Positions 12,259-22,833 of a DNA stretch of 64,000 nucleotides are shown piece after piece (the first letter of the stretch is position 1; the number at the start of each line of letters is the position of its first letter). The DNA is from Sodiomyces alkalinus F11. Its lineage: Eukaryota; Ascomycota; Sordariomycetes; Glomerellales; Plectosphaerellaceae. Below the pieces are notes generated by a model. It did not search any database and had not been told where the DNA came from. It saw only the letters and a program-made list of their open reading frames with translations. The position numbers were made by a program, and so were the translations under genes. The DNA lies in assembly GCF_003711515.1 (NCBI RefSeq), contig NW_021167081.1, positions 1,042,236 to 1,106,235 on the forward strand, in the 5' to 3' direction.

Positions 12259-13173
12259 ATGACTTCCAGAGGAGTGTCCCTCCTGAAGTTCGTGGGGACG
12301 GTTTCCCTCGGTCTATTGACGGTAAGTCTGAAAAGCCTTCATTTTCCTACCGCCACTGTTGTCGGCTAGCAAGACACGGTCCTCGCCCGCAACGTGACGC
12401 CATCGTGAAGGGAGGCGAATCGGGTCCCCGCATCCGGCTCGCAGGTCGAACTATAATCACCAAGCGAGGGCTATGTCACGTCGAGGGCATCTTGACTACC
12501 CAATTCCCCAACATGCATATATTCTCGTGAACGCCTGCTAACCTATTCTTTTTTTTTCCCCCACCATGTGCAGGGCCTTTCCTGCTCGCTCGCGGCCGTC
12601 ACCGTCCCCTCCATTCTCTCGCTCCCCTCCGCCTCCTCTGCAGCCCGGGCCTACCGAAACCTCGCCCCGACTTCGTCACTCCGGCTCCGATCCCTAACGA
12701 CCGTATCATCGGCCTCTTTCCTCCTAGCCTTCTACCTCTCTCCGCGCTCTTACCGCCACCCGTATCTCATCTACGCCTCCACCCTGGCCCTGGCTTCCAG
12801 CTTCGCCGACCAAATCGCACCCTACATCCTGGGCTCCTCAGACGATGAGGCGTCCCGCGAAGAAACCGCCGCACGTCGCCAGGCCCGGCACGAAAGACTG
12901 GCGGCACGCAACGCCGCCCGCGCGGCGCGCATGGAGGCCAGCTACGAGGTAGTGGGCGACGTCGCCAGCGAGGAGGGCACCGGCAGCGCCAGCGGCGGGG
13001 ACGACTTCGATGCCGAGGAAGAGGAGGAGTTCAACGGCGAGGAGGTGCGTGGCGAGATTGAGGACTTCTTGAAGGCGCAGCGGGTGCAGACCGGCATCGC
13101 CTCCGTGGGCTTCCTCCTCTCGCTCGTTGGCGTTTGGGGCGATGGTGCCCTTAAGCTGCTTTGTTGCGGATGA
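12259..13173 (+). CDS. atg33: mitophagy protein Atg33
   Basis: This mitochondrial outer-membrane protein of selective mitophagy has 220 aa. Exon 1 (12259-12321) encodes MTSRGVSLLKFVGTVSLGLLT. A 252-nt intron, long for this window, separates it from exon 2 (12574-13173). The donor is GTAAGT and the acceptor TGCAG, and the frame is kept. The protein has a hydrophobic N-terminal helix, a second pair of hydrophobic stretches (around SFLLAFYLSPR and LIYASTLALASSF), an acidic hydrophilic middle and a final C-terminal membrane helix. This is the known Atg33 layout. The N-terminal K/R-F-V-G-T-V-S-L-G-L-L-T block is the most recognisable part. The size is close to that of yeast Atg33. Confidence 0.88.
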
Positions 13174-13559
13174 GTCAAAATGCTACTTTTGCTTCTCCCA
13201 TCGACGGGTTCCTGACTTGGTGTTATACGGTGTTTTGCGCTTTGAGCAAATGGGGGGCGGAGACGGTTTGAATACCGCCGCCTCCGCTTCTTCACCCCTT
13301 GGGACAGTTTTTCTGTTTCCACTATATGAACATAACTGCTGGTATGGCTAAAATGGAATAACATAGATGGCTTTCCGTTGCAATTAAATGGGTAGCTATG
13401 AGTCCCATGTGATGTATTGTTGTGTTGTCCATTTTGCCGCAATATTTCGTATTATTCCGTACTTCTAATCATACACCTTCCTGTCGCTGCGCGATTCGTC
13501 GGCTCTATGATACAACGAGATTGCTCTGATTTTCCCCAAATATTTTGTGTATGCGCGCC

Positions 13560-13575
13560 CTTTTTTTTTTTATTT

Positions 13576-13606
<31 letters not shown>

Positions 13607-13608
13607 TA
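13560..13608. repeat. T-rich low-complexity tract
   Basis: This run of T is interrupted by single A at intervals of 8-11 bases. It lies between the 3' ends of the convergent ATG33 and PER1 genes and is probably simple-sequence slippage. Confidence 0.9.
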
Positions 13609-13652
13609 ATGACCGCTCTTCCGTCAAGTACTGGCGCTTCGTGTCTCGGTAA

Positions 13653-14877
13653 TTAAGATTTTAACCTGTTGCTCGCGGCCATTTCATACTGGGAATCCTT
13701 GATAAGGAAGCTGGCCGAGAGTCAGCACAAGACGAGCAAGGAAGTCGGCGGAGGGAAACAGAAAGATAGACCACATACTTGTACCAGAGCAATGTGGGAG
13801 CAATGGTGCCCAGATGCCACAGGCTGTGGGCGTCGAACATACCCCACAGAGGGGCAAAGTCGAACAGCTCCAGGCTCATAAAGGCCATGATGAAAGCGAC
13901 GGCGATATTGGGCCAGAAGGCCCAAGGGCGACGGGTCTGCTTGTACCTGCGGTAGGAGAACCAGACCCAGAGGCCATTCTGCAGCATGCCCACCACGACG
14001 TTGGCGGCCATGTTGTAGGTGTAGTCCCAGCGGACGCCCTTGAGGTAGGCGACGTGAAGGGTGTAGAGGAGGCAGCAGAGGAGGGACCAGGCCCGGAGGA
14101 CGGAGCGGTTGCGCGAGGTGGGTCGGTCGAGGCGGAAGAGGCGGATCGGGGTGTAGTGGAGGCCGTAGAGGACGCTGGCGCCGGCGGCGAAGTAGTCGAG
14201 CTGCTCGGTGGCGGCGAAGTCGCGGGTGTGGAAGATGGCGGAGAAGATCCAGGAGGCGATGCCGAAGGCGGCGAAGGTCCGATACCACGGCAGCAAGGGG
14301 TACGTCGCGGAGACTTGGGCGAGAAGCTTGCGGATGCCGTGGTAGTGTGCCCAGAGATTCCCCAGGGAAAAGACGACCGATGCGGGCTCTTGCATGCCCA
14401 GGAAGCGGTAGAACGGCCACTTCCCGTGGAATTGCACGATGGGCTTCCCGGCTGCAACGCGGTTGTTGGTGATTATGTGTTGACAAGTGTAGTCGCATTC
14501 GGCGGGACATGTCCAGAAGAGGAGACGGCGGTGGAGGGCTGTGAGGGGCGTGTTAGCATGGCGAAGGCAACGTATGGCCTGGGAACGAGACGAGAGTCGT
14601 ACGGATTGGAGTCGCGCTTCCAGCGTTACAGTTTTCTTGTTTACAGATCTGGAGTTGACCATTTATGCATTAATTTTTTGTCTGCATTAAAAGTCTTGAG
14701 CGAGGAAGAAGGCTGGGATCCATTGCTGGTAGAGCTGTCGCGAACCTGAACGCATTCTTGAAACTCGGGCAGACGGTCGCCGATGGACGCTTCGACTGTT
14801 ACGGCCAGTAGCAGAAGCAGCAGAGTGCAGATAAGTAAGGGCGACGGCCTCGCCGCCGCTCTTAGGCGTCGTAACAT
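13653..14877 (-). CDS. per1: GPI-anchor lipid remodelling factor PER1 (PGAP3 family)
   Basis: Per1 acts in the ER membrane on the lipid of GPI anchors (removal of the sn-2 acyl chain) and belongs to the CREST hydrolase superfamily. Three exons, complement(14877-14746), (14578-13779) and (13710-13653), join in frame to 329 aa. The first exon encodes a signal peptide rich in leucine and then GDRLPEFQECVQ. The second has LHRRLLFWTCPAECDYTCQ, FHTRDF and HSLWHLGTIAP, all family landmarks. The last exon gives FLIKDSQ. Intron 2 has donor GTATGT and branch CTGAC. Intron 1 is less sure: its donor is the weak GTTCGC, and a better-looking branch plus acceptor (GCTAAC then CACAG, exon from 14538) would break the frame. 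The first ATG, 14877, is used. Confidence 0.88.
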
Positions 14878-15319
14878 GGTCTCCGCATGCGTGGGTATGT
14901 AAACGGAGGCGGCGGAAGGAGAAAAAGAAATGGGTTCAAGATCTCAAGAAAGGATGACAAGGTGGAGGTGGTCTCGATGGTGGACATGGTGGACACGAGC
15001 CCCCCTGATCTTCACTAAAAAACTAGCGTATCAGCACTGCGAATTGCCCAGAGTCGGTCCGGAGCTAGCGGACCCGGGCTCGGTGGTACAGTGGGACTCT
15101 CACCTCGTACGAGATTAGTAATGGGTGGGCGATTTCAGTGCGTTGAGCGACCGCATTGCTTTTCATCGTTCACACACACTCTCCATCTCACATCCCCAGT
15201 CTTATAAGTACAGGTACATGGAAATAGGTACATGGAAATAGAATCATAACTCGGATCGTCCGTCGCAAAGACTAATCAGTATCGGCTCAGGGTATTACCG
15301 AAGTTCACTTCTAGCCATC
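14878..15319. promoter_or_regulatory. divergent promoter region PER1 / RIB5
   Basis: These 442 bp separate the PER1 and RIB5 start codons, which point away from each other. A tandem pair of the 14-bp unit GGTACATGGAAATA is seen at 15212-15239. No further element is assigned. Confidence 0.45.
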
Positions 15320-16076
15320 ATGTTCACAGGTATCGTGGAAGAAATCGGGAGTATGTCTTCAACCCCGCCCCCACCTCTCGCTCTCACTTTGACTTCACTT
15401 CACCCCCCTGTCTTGAAACTGTTCCGCTCTCATCATCCTTCACGTTACTCACTCAACCTTCGCAGCCGTCACCGAGCTCAACCCCCAGGACGAGACAGGC
15501 GGGACCTCCCTCAAAGTCACCCTTCCCGAGAAGTCCGAGCTCCTCTCGGACGCGCACCTGGGAGATTCCATCGCCATCAACGGCGTCTGCCTGACCCTCA
15601 CATCCTTCAACCCCTCGGGACCCCCCTCCTTCACCGTCGGCATCGCTCCCGAGACCCTACGCGTCACGAACCTCGGCGCCCTCACCACCGGCGGGCGCGT
15701 CAACCTCGAGCGTGCCGTCCGCGCCGACACCCGCATGGGCGGCCATTTCGTGCAAGGCCACGTCGACACCACGGCCGAGATCCTCTCCGTCACGCCGGAC
15801 GGCAACGCCCTGACCTTTCGCTTCAAGCCCCGGGATCGCAGCTTCCTTCGCTACATCGTCCACAAGGGCTTCATCGCCATTGACGGCACGAGCTTGACGG
15901 TCACCCGCGTCGACGACAACGAGAGTTGGTGGGAGGTCATGCTCATCAGCTACACGCAGTCCAAGGTCGTCGTCGCCGACAAGAAGCCCGGTGAGACCGT
16001 CAACATCGAGGTCGACATGATGGCAAAGTATGCCGAGAAGAGCATGGCTGCCTTCTTTGCATCCCATGCGTCGTAA
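15320..16076 (+). CDS. rib5: riboflavin synthase (alpha chain)
   Basis: This enzyme catalyses the last step of riboflavin biosynthesis, the dismutation of two 6,7-dimethyl-8-ribityllumazine molecules. Exon 1 (15320-15350) encodes MFTGIVEEIG and ends before donor GTATGT. Exon 2 (15466-16076) follows acceptor CGCAG, giving 213 aa. The protein starts with the invariant MFTGIVE and has two lumazine-binding repeats. The second opens with MGGHFVQGHVD, which carries catalytic-site residues of the family. GDSIAINGVCLT marks the first repeat and IDGTSLTV the second. The length is typical. The enzyme is a cytosolic homotrimer in known cases. It runs convergently toward MUS81, with 291 bp between the two stop codons. 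Confidence 0.96.
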
Positions 16077-16350
16077 TGCTGTAATGAGAGCAATCAAAGG
16101 CGAAAATAGAACAGGGCGACGGTGGATTTTCTGAATTTTCTCAAAGTCGATTCATAGCCACGAATAATAATGACCTTTGTCGTGAAGAGGAATGTGCATC
16201 CCTCACAGAGTATCCTAAAACATGCTCTGCTTCCCCGTTGCACACCGATAGCTAAGAGCCAACTCAAAAAGGGTGGCTTTAGTTATACAACAGCCGTTAT
16301 GCCTGCATCGGGGATTTTGGAATATGGGGAAACCAGAGTCTCGATGCTTC

Positions 16351-16455
16351 AAGTGTCTCCCCAAACCTCAGACAGTTTCTGACTGAAGTGTCTCCCCAAA
16401 CCTCAGACAGTTTCTGACTGAAGTGTCTCCCCAAACCTCAGACAGTTTCTGACTG
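16351..16455. repeat. three perfect tandem copies of a 35-bp unit at the MUS81 stop
   Basis: Copies lie at 16351-16385, 16386-16420 and 16421-16455 and look identical. The unit begins AAGTGTCTCCCCAAACC on the plus strand. It overlaps the 3' end of the MUS81 coding region. Because 35 is not a multiple of three, each extra copy shifts the reading frame. Confidence 0.97.
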
Positions 16456-18227
16456 ACCGCCTTGGGAATCTTTTTCCGGGCCACCATGCTGGGCAGGCCG
16501 TTCGAGATCATCTCGCGCTTCCTCTTCAGTCCTTGCTCTCCCGACCCGCATGCTTCGAACGCCTTGACCAACTCGTACGGCGTCTTCCACCGCTTCTGGA
16601 TCTCGAGGGCCTTCTCTCCCGTGACACCCCTGGTGGTCATGAGCATCTTCAAGAAGACGTCCCTGAGCGTCATCATGTCGGATTTGGAGGCGAGCGACGC
16701 GAACGCCGGGTAGGTGATGTGGTAGTCCCTGTCGGGCTGCGTCTCCCGCAAGTGGCGGAGCAGGGGGAGGTAATTCTGCGCCGTGAGCACCTTGGTAGGA
16801 ATGACGAGCAGCGGCTTCTCCTCGTACAGTTTCCTCAGCATCGAGGTCATCCGAGCGAGGTAGCGGATGGTGTCGTCCATTTTCTGCGTCTTCTTGACGA
16901 AGTAGCCGTTAACCACTTGCATGGACGCCAAAGCCGACTGCACCGATTCCTCGTATTTTTGGAAGTAAGTCGAATCCATGGATATCTCCTCGACGACGTA
17001 GATGACGTTCTTGACGCCGGCCCGGCGGAGACGGAACTTTTGCTCCTGGAAGCGGCCATCCTTGATACTGCTGATGAGATCGTCGAGACGTTTCCGCTCC
17101 ACGATCCAGTCCAGGACGACTTCGTCGCCTTCGGCTCCGTGGCGCGTGAGCGCGGCTGGGTCGTGCGTCTTCGCGACCCACTGCACGTCGCCCACCTCGA
17201 GGGCACGCACGATGGGCTTGACCCCTTTCTTGGCGAGCTCGTCCTGTATGTAATCGCGGTCCGTTTTCGCCCGCACCTCGCGGACGTCGAGGAGAAGATG
17301 TACCGTGAAAGTGCCCGGTGCCAGCCTGATCGGGCTGAAGTTGGGCAACGCGCCGTCCTCCGTTGCGTCGTCGGTTCCGTCGACAACTACGTTGTGGAAG
17401 GACGGCTTAGGGGGTGGAGGATCCATGGGCTCGACGGATGGGGACCGTTCCTTCTCGTTCGGCGGCGCCGGCGACGGGGCGCGGGGCACTACATCTGCCG
17501 CCCTGGCAGACCCTGCCGCCGTAGATTCGGAGGCCCCGGGTTCTCTGGTTGATGATGACAGGGACTGTTTGATCCGTTTCGCAACTTCCCAGCCTTCCTC
17601 GGTCAAGAAGTAGCGCCTCATTGGGCGACCCTTCTCATAGACCAAATCCTTGTCCAAAAGAGTCTTCATAGAGTTCCAAGCGGTGTAGAACTTGGTTGTG
17701 TCGCTCGGCGCAGTGAAGGACGAGTCGCAGTGATCCTGGGCTATCTCAATGAGCTCGTTCTTTGTCAGACCCGTCCTCGATCCTTCCTCGAGCGTTGAAA
17801 GGGCGAGAACCAAAGCATAGGCGCCGGAACGATAGGCCGGAACATATGATTTGGGCTTGCGAGCCTTCCTACTGGGCCCGCCGGTAGCTGTCGTGTCATC
17901 GGCAGTGTTGGCGGTTCCCGAAGCCGTCAGAGCAGAGAGGGAAGCACGAGCTTCTTTAGAGAGACCCGGTCTCCTTGGCATCGCTAATCCATTTTGCTCG
18001 CAGTGTTTCTTCATCTGGTCCGTAAGACGGGCACATAATTTGTCGCCGAAGCCTCTGAGCTGGCGGAGCTGTTGCGGGTGTGTGAAGGTGATGGGACATG
18101 CTTTGAGAGACTCGTACGCGGTTTTATACGCCACGACACCCTTGGTGCTCCGCTCCCTCGCTTGATCCAGCCATTTTTTCAGCCAGTCAAGGAGGAGGGG
18201 GTTAGAAAATTGGTCATGGTCTCCCAT
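16368..18227 (-). CDS. mus81: structure-specific endonuclease subunit MUS81
   Basis: Mus81, with an Eme1/Mms4 partner, cuts branched DNA such as 3' flaps and Holliday-junction precursors in the nucleus. The reading frame is uninterrupted, 619 aa from the ATG at 18227. The N-terminal helix-hairpin-helix region (about 1-75) and a winged-helix segment (about 125-225) precede the XPF-type nuclease domain. That domain carries Gly346-Asp347 and the ERK-x3-D motif with Glu377, Arg378, Lys379 and Asp383. A C-terminal helix-hairpin-helix region follows. The end is odd: the reading enters a 35-bp tandem triplication and terminates in its last copy, adding 17 residues after ...SEVWGDT. With one copy the frame would stop directly after that threonine. 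Confidence 0.96.
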   Translation of the reverse strand: MGDHDQFSNPLLLDWLKKWLDQARERSTKGVVAYKTAYESLKACPITFTHPQQLRQLRGFGDKLCARLTDQMKKHCEQNGLAMPRRPGLSKEARASLSALTASGTANTADDTTATGGPSRKARKPKSYVPAYRSGAYALVLALSTLEEGSRTGLTKNELIEIAQDHCDSSFTAPSDTTKFYTAWNSMKTLLDKDLVYEKGRPMRRYFLTEEGWEVAKRIKQSLSSSTREPGASESTAAGSARAADVVPRAPSPAPPNEKERSPSVEPMDPPPPKPSFHNVVVDGTDDATEDGALPNFSPIRLAPGTFTVHLLLDVREVRAKTDRDYIQDELAKKGVKPIVRALEVGDVQWVAKTHDPAALTRHGAEGDEVVLDWIVERKRLDDLISSIKDGRFQEQKFRLRRAGVKNVIYVVEEISMDSTYFQKYEESVQSALASMQVVNGYFVKKTQKMDDTIRYLARMTSMLRKLYEEKPLLVIPTKVLTAQNYLPLLRHLRETQPDRDYHITYPAFASLASKSDMMTLRDVFLKMLMTTRGVTGEKALEIQKRWKTPYELVKAFEACGSGEQGLKRKREMISNGLPSMVARKKIPKAVSQKLSEVWGDTSVRNCLRFGETLQSETV

Positions 18228-19290
18228 TGTTGGTGTTCACCACATCTGGGTAAGGAGTAACCCATCAGGATAGTAGGGTGGTGGTGCTCCGAATCGGCGA
18301 GGGATTGCAAGGAAAAAGAAAGAAAGAAAAAGGAAGACGGATGAGAAGCGAGCAACAGAGCAAATTATCGGTAAGACATAGATTGAAATGAAAAGCAAGG
18401 CATGTAAAAGTAAGTGGGCATTGCCTACCTGGCCTCCTAAGGTAAGTAGGTGGTCCGAATTGATTTTGGCAGGTGAAGAGACGCGAAACGAACTCTGTAA
18501 CCAGAGGCAGAACGAGCGGAATAGACACGAAGACACGTGACGTATGGGTCAGTCTGTACTAGTCTTGTTCAGGTTAGGCATACGTTGTAACCCTTTGTAG
18601 CCTTGATTGGGGGGGCGTGGGCATGTGCATGGACGGAGACAAGGAGGGAGGGATCTTCACACCGAGCTTCACCACCCCAGGTTCCAACTGAATAATAATG
18701 AAGAGTAATTAGCAATGAGGTGGTTTTTTCTTCTTCTCAGTACCTACTCCGTAAAGTAATTATTATGCAAAGTTCATTGTACGTTTCACAGACCGCTTTA
18801 GTAAAGCCATCCGGCATAGATCCGCTAAAACGGGTCCGAATTTTCTTTAACCTTATTCTTCCCAGTTTCAATACGAAGCTCCATACACCCCACATGACTT
18901 CTCGGTACGAGGAGTAAGTATAGGAGTATACAGTTGTACTTTGTGCGCCAGCAGGTCACAAACCCCAAGGAGCTTCAAAGTCCCCCTCACCCCCACTACA
19001 GGTACCTCTACCTTACTTATTACCTATAGTTCTCCCGACAAGACACTGCCACCACTTAACCACCCTTCTGCTTACTCCGTATTGTTTCGCTCTCTCTCTC
19101 TCTCTCACACACACAACACACCCACACCACTCCCCTCCTAGACGACACCGAACTTCCGACATTTTGTTATTACTCCATAGCATTCATACGGCTACATATT
19201 CTCGGCTTCCGGACCCTTCCCTTCCAGCTCTAACCCGACATCCTCGACCTCCGTCCGACTCTGTCTCTATCCCCCCGAGTTCTAGGAGCA
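18228..19290. promoter_or_regulatory. divergent promoter region MUS81 / PCM1
   Basis: About 1.06 kb lies between the two divergent genes. It contains a CCTAAGGTAAGTAGG motif (about 18436), TACTCCGTA-like motifs (about 18744 and 19073) and a TC/CA microsatellite just upstream of PCM1 (19090-19128). CT-rich leaders are common in filamentous fungi. No coding sequence is supported. Confidence 0.5.
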
Positions 19291-20981
19291 ATGGACGCCA
19301 AGTTCCTTGCCGCCTCGGAAAAGCATCCCATCGTCGAGGGTCATGTCTTCCAATATGGCACAGCCGGGTTCCGCATGAAAGCCGATCTCCTCGATGGTGT
19401 CACCTTCCGCGTTGGCCTCCTAGCCGGCCTACGCAGCCGCAAGCTCAATTCCACCATCGGCATCATGATCACCGCCAGTCACAACCCTTTCCCTGACAAC
19501 GGTGTCAAGGTCGTTGATCCTTCCGGAGACATGCTCGAGCAAGAATGGGAAGCCTTCGCGACCCAACTCGTCAATGCCAAGTCTCACGACGATCTTCTGA
19601 AGACCTACAAGGAGCTAGCCAGCAAGCTCAAGATCGACCTCGGCGCGCCCGGAGACGTCATCTATGCCCGAGATACCCGTCCCTCCGGCCGGAAGCTAGT
19701 AGCTGCCCTCTCCGACGCTTTCGAGGCCACCGATACCCCTTACCACGACTGTGGGATCCTCACCACCCCGCAACTGCACTACATGACCCGCTGTATCAAT
19801 ACTTCCGGCACCCCCCAGGCCTATGGCGAGCCTACCGAAGAGGGCTACTATAAGAAATTTGCCGATGCCTTTGTCAAGGCTCTGAAGGGCCGCAAGGTCC
19901 AGGGCGACTTGATCGTAGACTGCTCCAATGGTGTTGGCGGTCCCAAACTTTCCCAGTTTCTCAAACATGTGCCCCGAGACAAGACAGGGTTCAAGGTCAA
20001 GATTGTCAACGATGATGTCCTCCGTCCCGAGTTGCTAAACCAGGAGGTGAGCCTTTCTTGCCCCTGTATTGACCGAACCCCCGACTCACATTGCGTTCTT
20101 TTTTTTTTTTTTTCTGTCTGTAGTCCGGTGCCGATTTTGTCAAGACCAAGCAAAGAGCCCCTCCTTCCCCGAAGCCCGTTCCCGGAGCTCGGTACTGCTC
20201 GTTCGACGGAGACGCCGACCGCCTAATATACTACTGGACCGACCCGGATACTGGCTTCTTCATGCTCGACGGCGACCGTATATCGTCCTTGGCCGCCTCC
20301 TTTATCGCCGATCTCGTACGTTCCGCCGGCCTGGATCAAGAGCTCCGCATCGGTGTCGTTCAGACGGCCTACGCAAACGGTGCCAGCACAAACTACATTG
20401 AAAAGCACCTGCAACTGCCCGTGGTCTGCACGCCCACAGGAGTGAAGCACCTTCATCATGCCGCCATGAAGTTCGATATCGGCTGCTACTTCGAAGCCAA
20501 CGGCCACGGAACCGTCTTGTTCAGCATCGACGCCCGCCGCGCGTTCCGGGATACCGAACCGCAGTCGCCCGCCCAGAAGGACGCCCTCGATACCCTCGCC
20601 GCCGTGAGCGACCTGGTCAACCAGACCGTCGGCGACGCCCTGTCGGACATGCTGCTGGTCGAGGTCATCCTCGCCCACAAGAAATGGTCCCTCAAGGACT
20701 GGGCCACCACCTACACCGACCTGCCCAACCGCCTCGTCAAGGTCGAAGTCGCCAACAAGGACGCCTTCACGACCTACGACGCCGAGCGCCGCCTCGAGAA
20801 CCCGCCGGGGCTCCAGGACAAAATCGACGAGTGCGTCAAGAAGTACACCAACGGCCGCGCCTTCGCCCGGGCTAGCGGCACGGAGAACGCCTGCCGCGTG
20901 TACGCCGAGGCTGCCACGCGCTCCGAGGCCGATGAACTCGCCGCCCGAGTCGCTGAGTACGTCAACCAGTACGGCTCATAG
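19291..20981 (+). CDS. pcm1: phosphoacetylglucosamine mutase
   Basis: This enzyme converts N-acetylglucosamine-6-phosphate to the 1-phosphate on the way to UDP-GlcNAc, the precursor of chitin, N-glycans and GPI anchors. Two exons (19291-20046 and 20124-20981) join in frame to 537 aa. The intron has donor GTGAGC and a long T-run before acceptor TGTAG. The active-site loop TASHNP is at residues 61-66 with phosphoserine Ser63. The metal-binding loop DGDADR is at about 280-285, and the phosphate-binding motif RASGTENACRVY lies near the C-terminus. All four domains of the alpha-D-phosphohexomutase family are present and the length is normal. The product is expected in the cytosol. Confidence 0.97.
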
Positions 20982-21885
20982 AATGGCCCTACCAGTCCTC
21001 GCATCATCAACCTGGACGACTTTGGTCCCGAGTTGGATTTTGACGACATATTTGACGGGTGGTGACGATCAATTCAGCGAGTGGCCCTTGTGCTAATCTT
21101 TTTGCCCCCTCTTTGGTTTTCCTTCTTAATCTCGGCCTTTTTTTTTTTTTTTTTTTTTTTAGTTTGCCAAAAGTTCGCTTCCTTTTCATTCCCGCCTCTT
21201 TGGTCCTCGATCTCTTGCTTCGTACTAGAACTGAAAGAGAAAGAGAGAAGAAAAGAAATATATAAAAAAGAAGAAGAAGAAGAAAAACATAACGATCATA
21301 TCCCCTTGGGGGTGACAAGAGCGGAAATATTTCAACAATCACGAGACGATGGATAATGAGGGTCAGGGTAAGGGCAATGCAGGAGAGACGGCGATGACTC
21401 GTGATGATGCTCATGACATACCTTTATATATCGTCACTTGGATTCAATCCCTAATCCATAGAACGAAGTTAACAATTCACAAGATCCATCTGAAGCAAAG
21501 GCGAAACGTCACAATAATGGCTCATCTTTTATATTTGAGGATACCGATATCGATGCCATCCAGGATAACCCGCCAATGTTGTTTTGATAATCCCCAACCT
21601 GAAATAGGGGTGGCCTATACGACCCCTAGCATTACATGAGAAATAGTAATTTGTGGCTGTTACACAAGAATCCCAGGAGATGGGCAATTTATACAATATG
21701 AGGGAGGCGTCTCGGACGACGGCCTCGTTCAATGTCCATACATTCCATGTTGTTGAACTCCAAACTTCGCCATTACCAAATGCAATCCGCTCTTTGCGCA
21801 AAGATATGAGCACATAAATGATGCAATATGCGGTAGGGGAACAAGTATTCTTCCCCTTTCGCTAAATTTCTTCACGGACCCTCTC
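20982..21885. other. convergent intergenic region / 3' UTRs
   Basis: About 900 bp lies between the PCM1 stop and the stop of the coiled-coil gene. It includes a long T-run (about 21138-21163) and a purine-rich run (about 21230-21290). No gene is supported. Confidence 0.5.
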
Positions 21886-22800
21886 TCAGACGTTGGTGGT
21901 CAACGACTTGAATCGATCCTCGAAGGCCTTGACCCTCTCTTCTTCCAGGATCCGCTGGAGCTTCCGCGTCTCACGAACAGCCGCCTCCCTCTCCTCCTGA
22001 AGCGTGAGGACCTCAATCTGCGCCGTGCTCATGCGCGCAATGACGTCTTCCATCTCCGAATCCACCTCGGCGAGGGCTTGCTCGAGCTCCGCCACCCGGG
22101 CGCGCAGCTGGTCCACCTGCACCTCGTCCCCGATGGACTTGTGCGCCAAGTGGCGCGGCGACCGCGGCGACCGCGGGAAGAACGGCGAGGCCATGGGGCT
22201 GAGCAGGTTTTGCTTCCTGGGGGAGCGCGACCCGGTACTGAGGGGCGAGGGCGGCGCCCGGCGGAGCTGGAGGTTATGGGCCTCCTTGAGCTCCCGAATC
22301 TGGTCCTCGTGCCGCGCGACGCGTTCTTCCGCCGCGGTTTGCGCCAGCACGACCTGCTCCTCGAGGTGGCGCAGGCGGCTCTGCAGGCTCGTGATGCGCT
22401 CGCCGTTCGCCTTCCGCTCGGCTTCCCCGCGGGCTACCGTGTCGGAGAGCCGTTGGCGGAGGTCGGCGTTGGCGGCAAGCTGTTGGCGGACCTGGGCGGC
22501 CAGCTCCTCGATCCTGCGGCTCGACTGGCTGAGCTCGTCGGCGAGGGCACGCTCGCCTTCCAGCTGCCGAGCTTCGCTCGCAAGCAACTGGTCGACCTGG
22601 CCCTTGTAATTCGATGATTCTTGCAGCGCGGCGTCGCGCTCCAAGATGGCCGCAGTAAGAGATTGTTCGAACCGTTGCAGCGCCAGTTGCGTCTTCTCTG
22701 ATAGAACGGCGGTGCCTTCCGCCTCCAGCTCCCTGATCCGGGCCAAAGATTGCTGATGGGAGCCTTGGAGGGCTTTGAATGCCGCCTCGAGCGATCCCGA

Positions 22801-22833
<33 letters not shown>

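Noticed and set aside
13814..14749. 311-codon plus-strand frame opposite PER1
   Set aside because: It is a shadow of the PER1 coding strand, with Glu/Gly/Val-dominated composition.
15070..15120. A-box-like TGGTACAGTGG with CTCTCACC resembling tRNA-Glu
   Set aside because: No T arm or acceptor stem follows.
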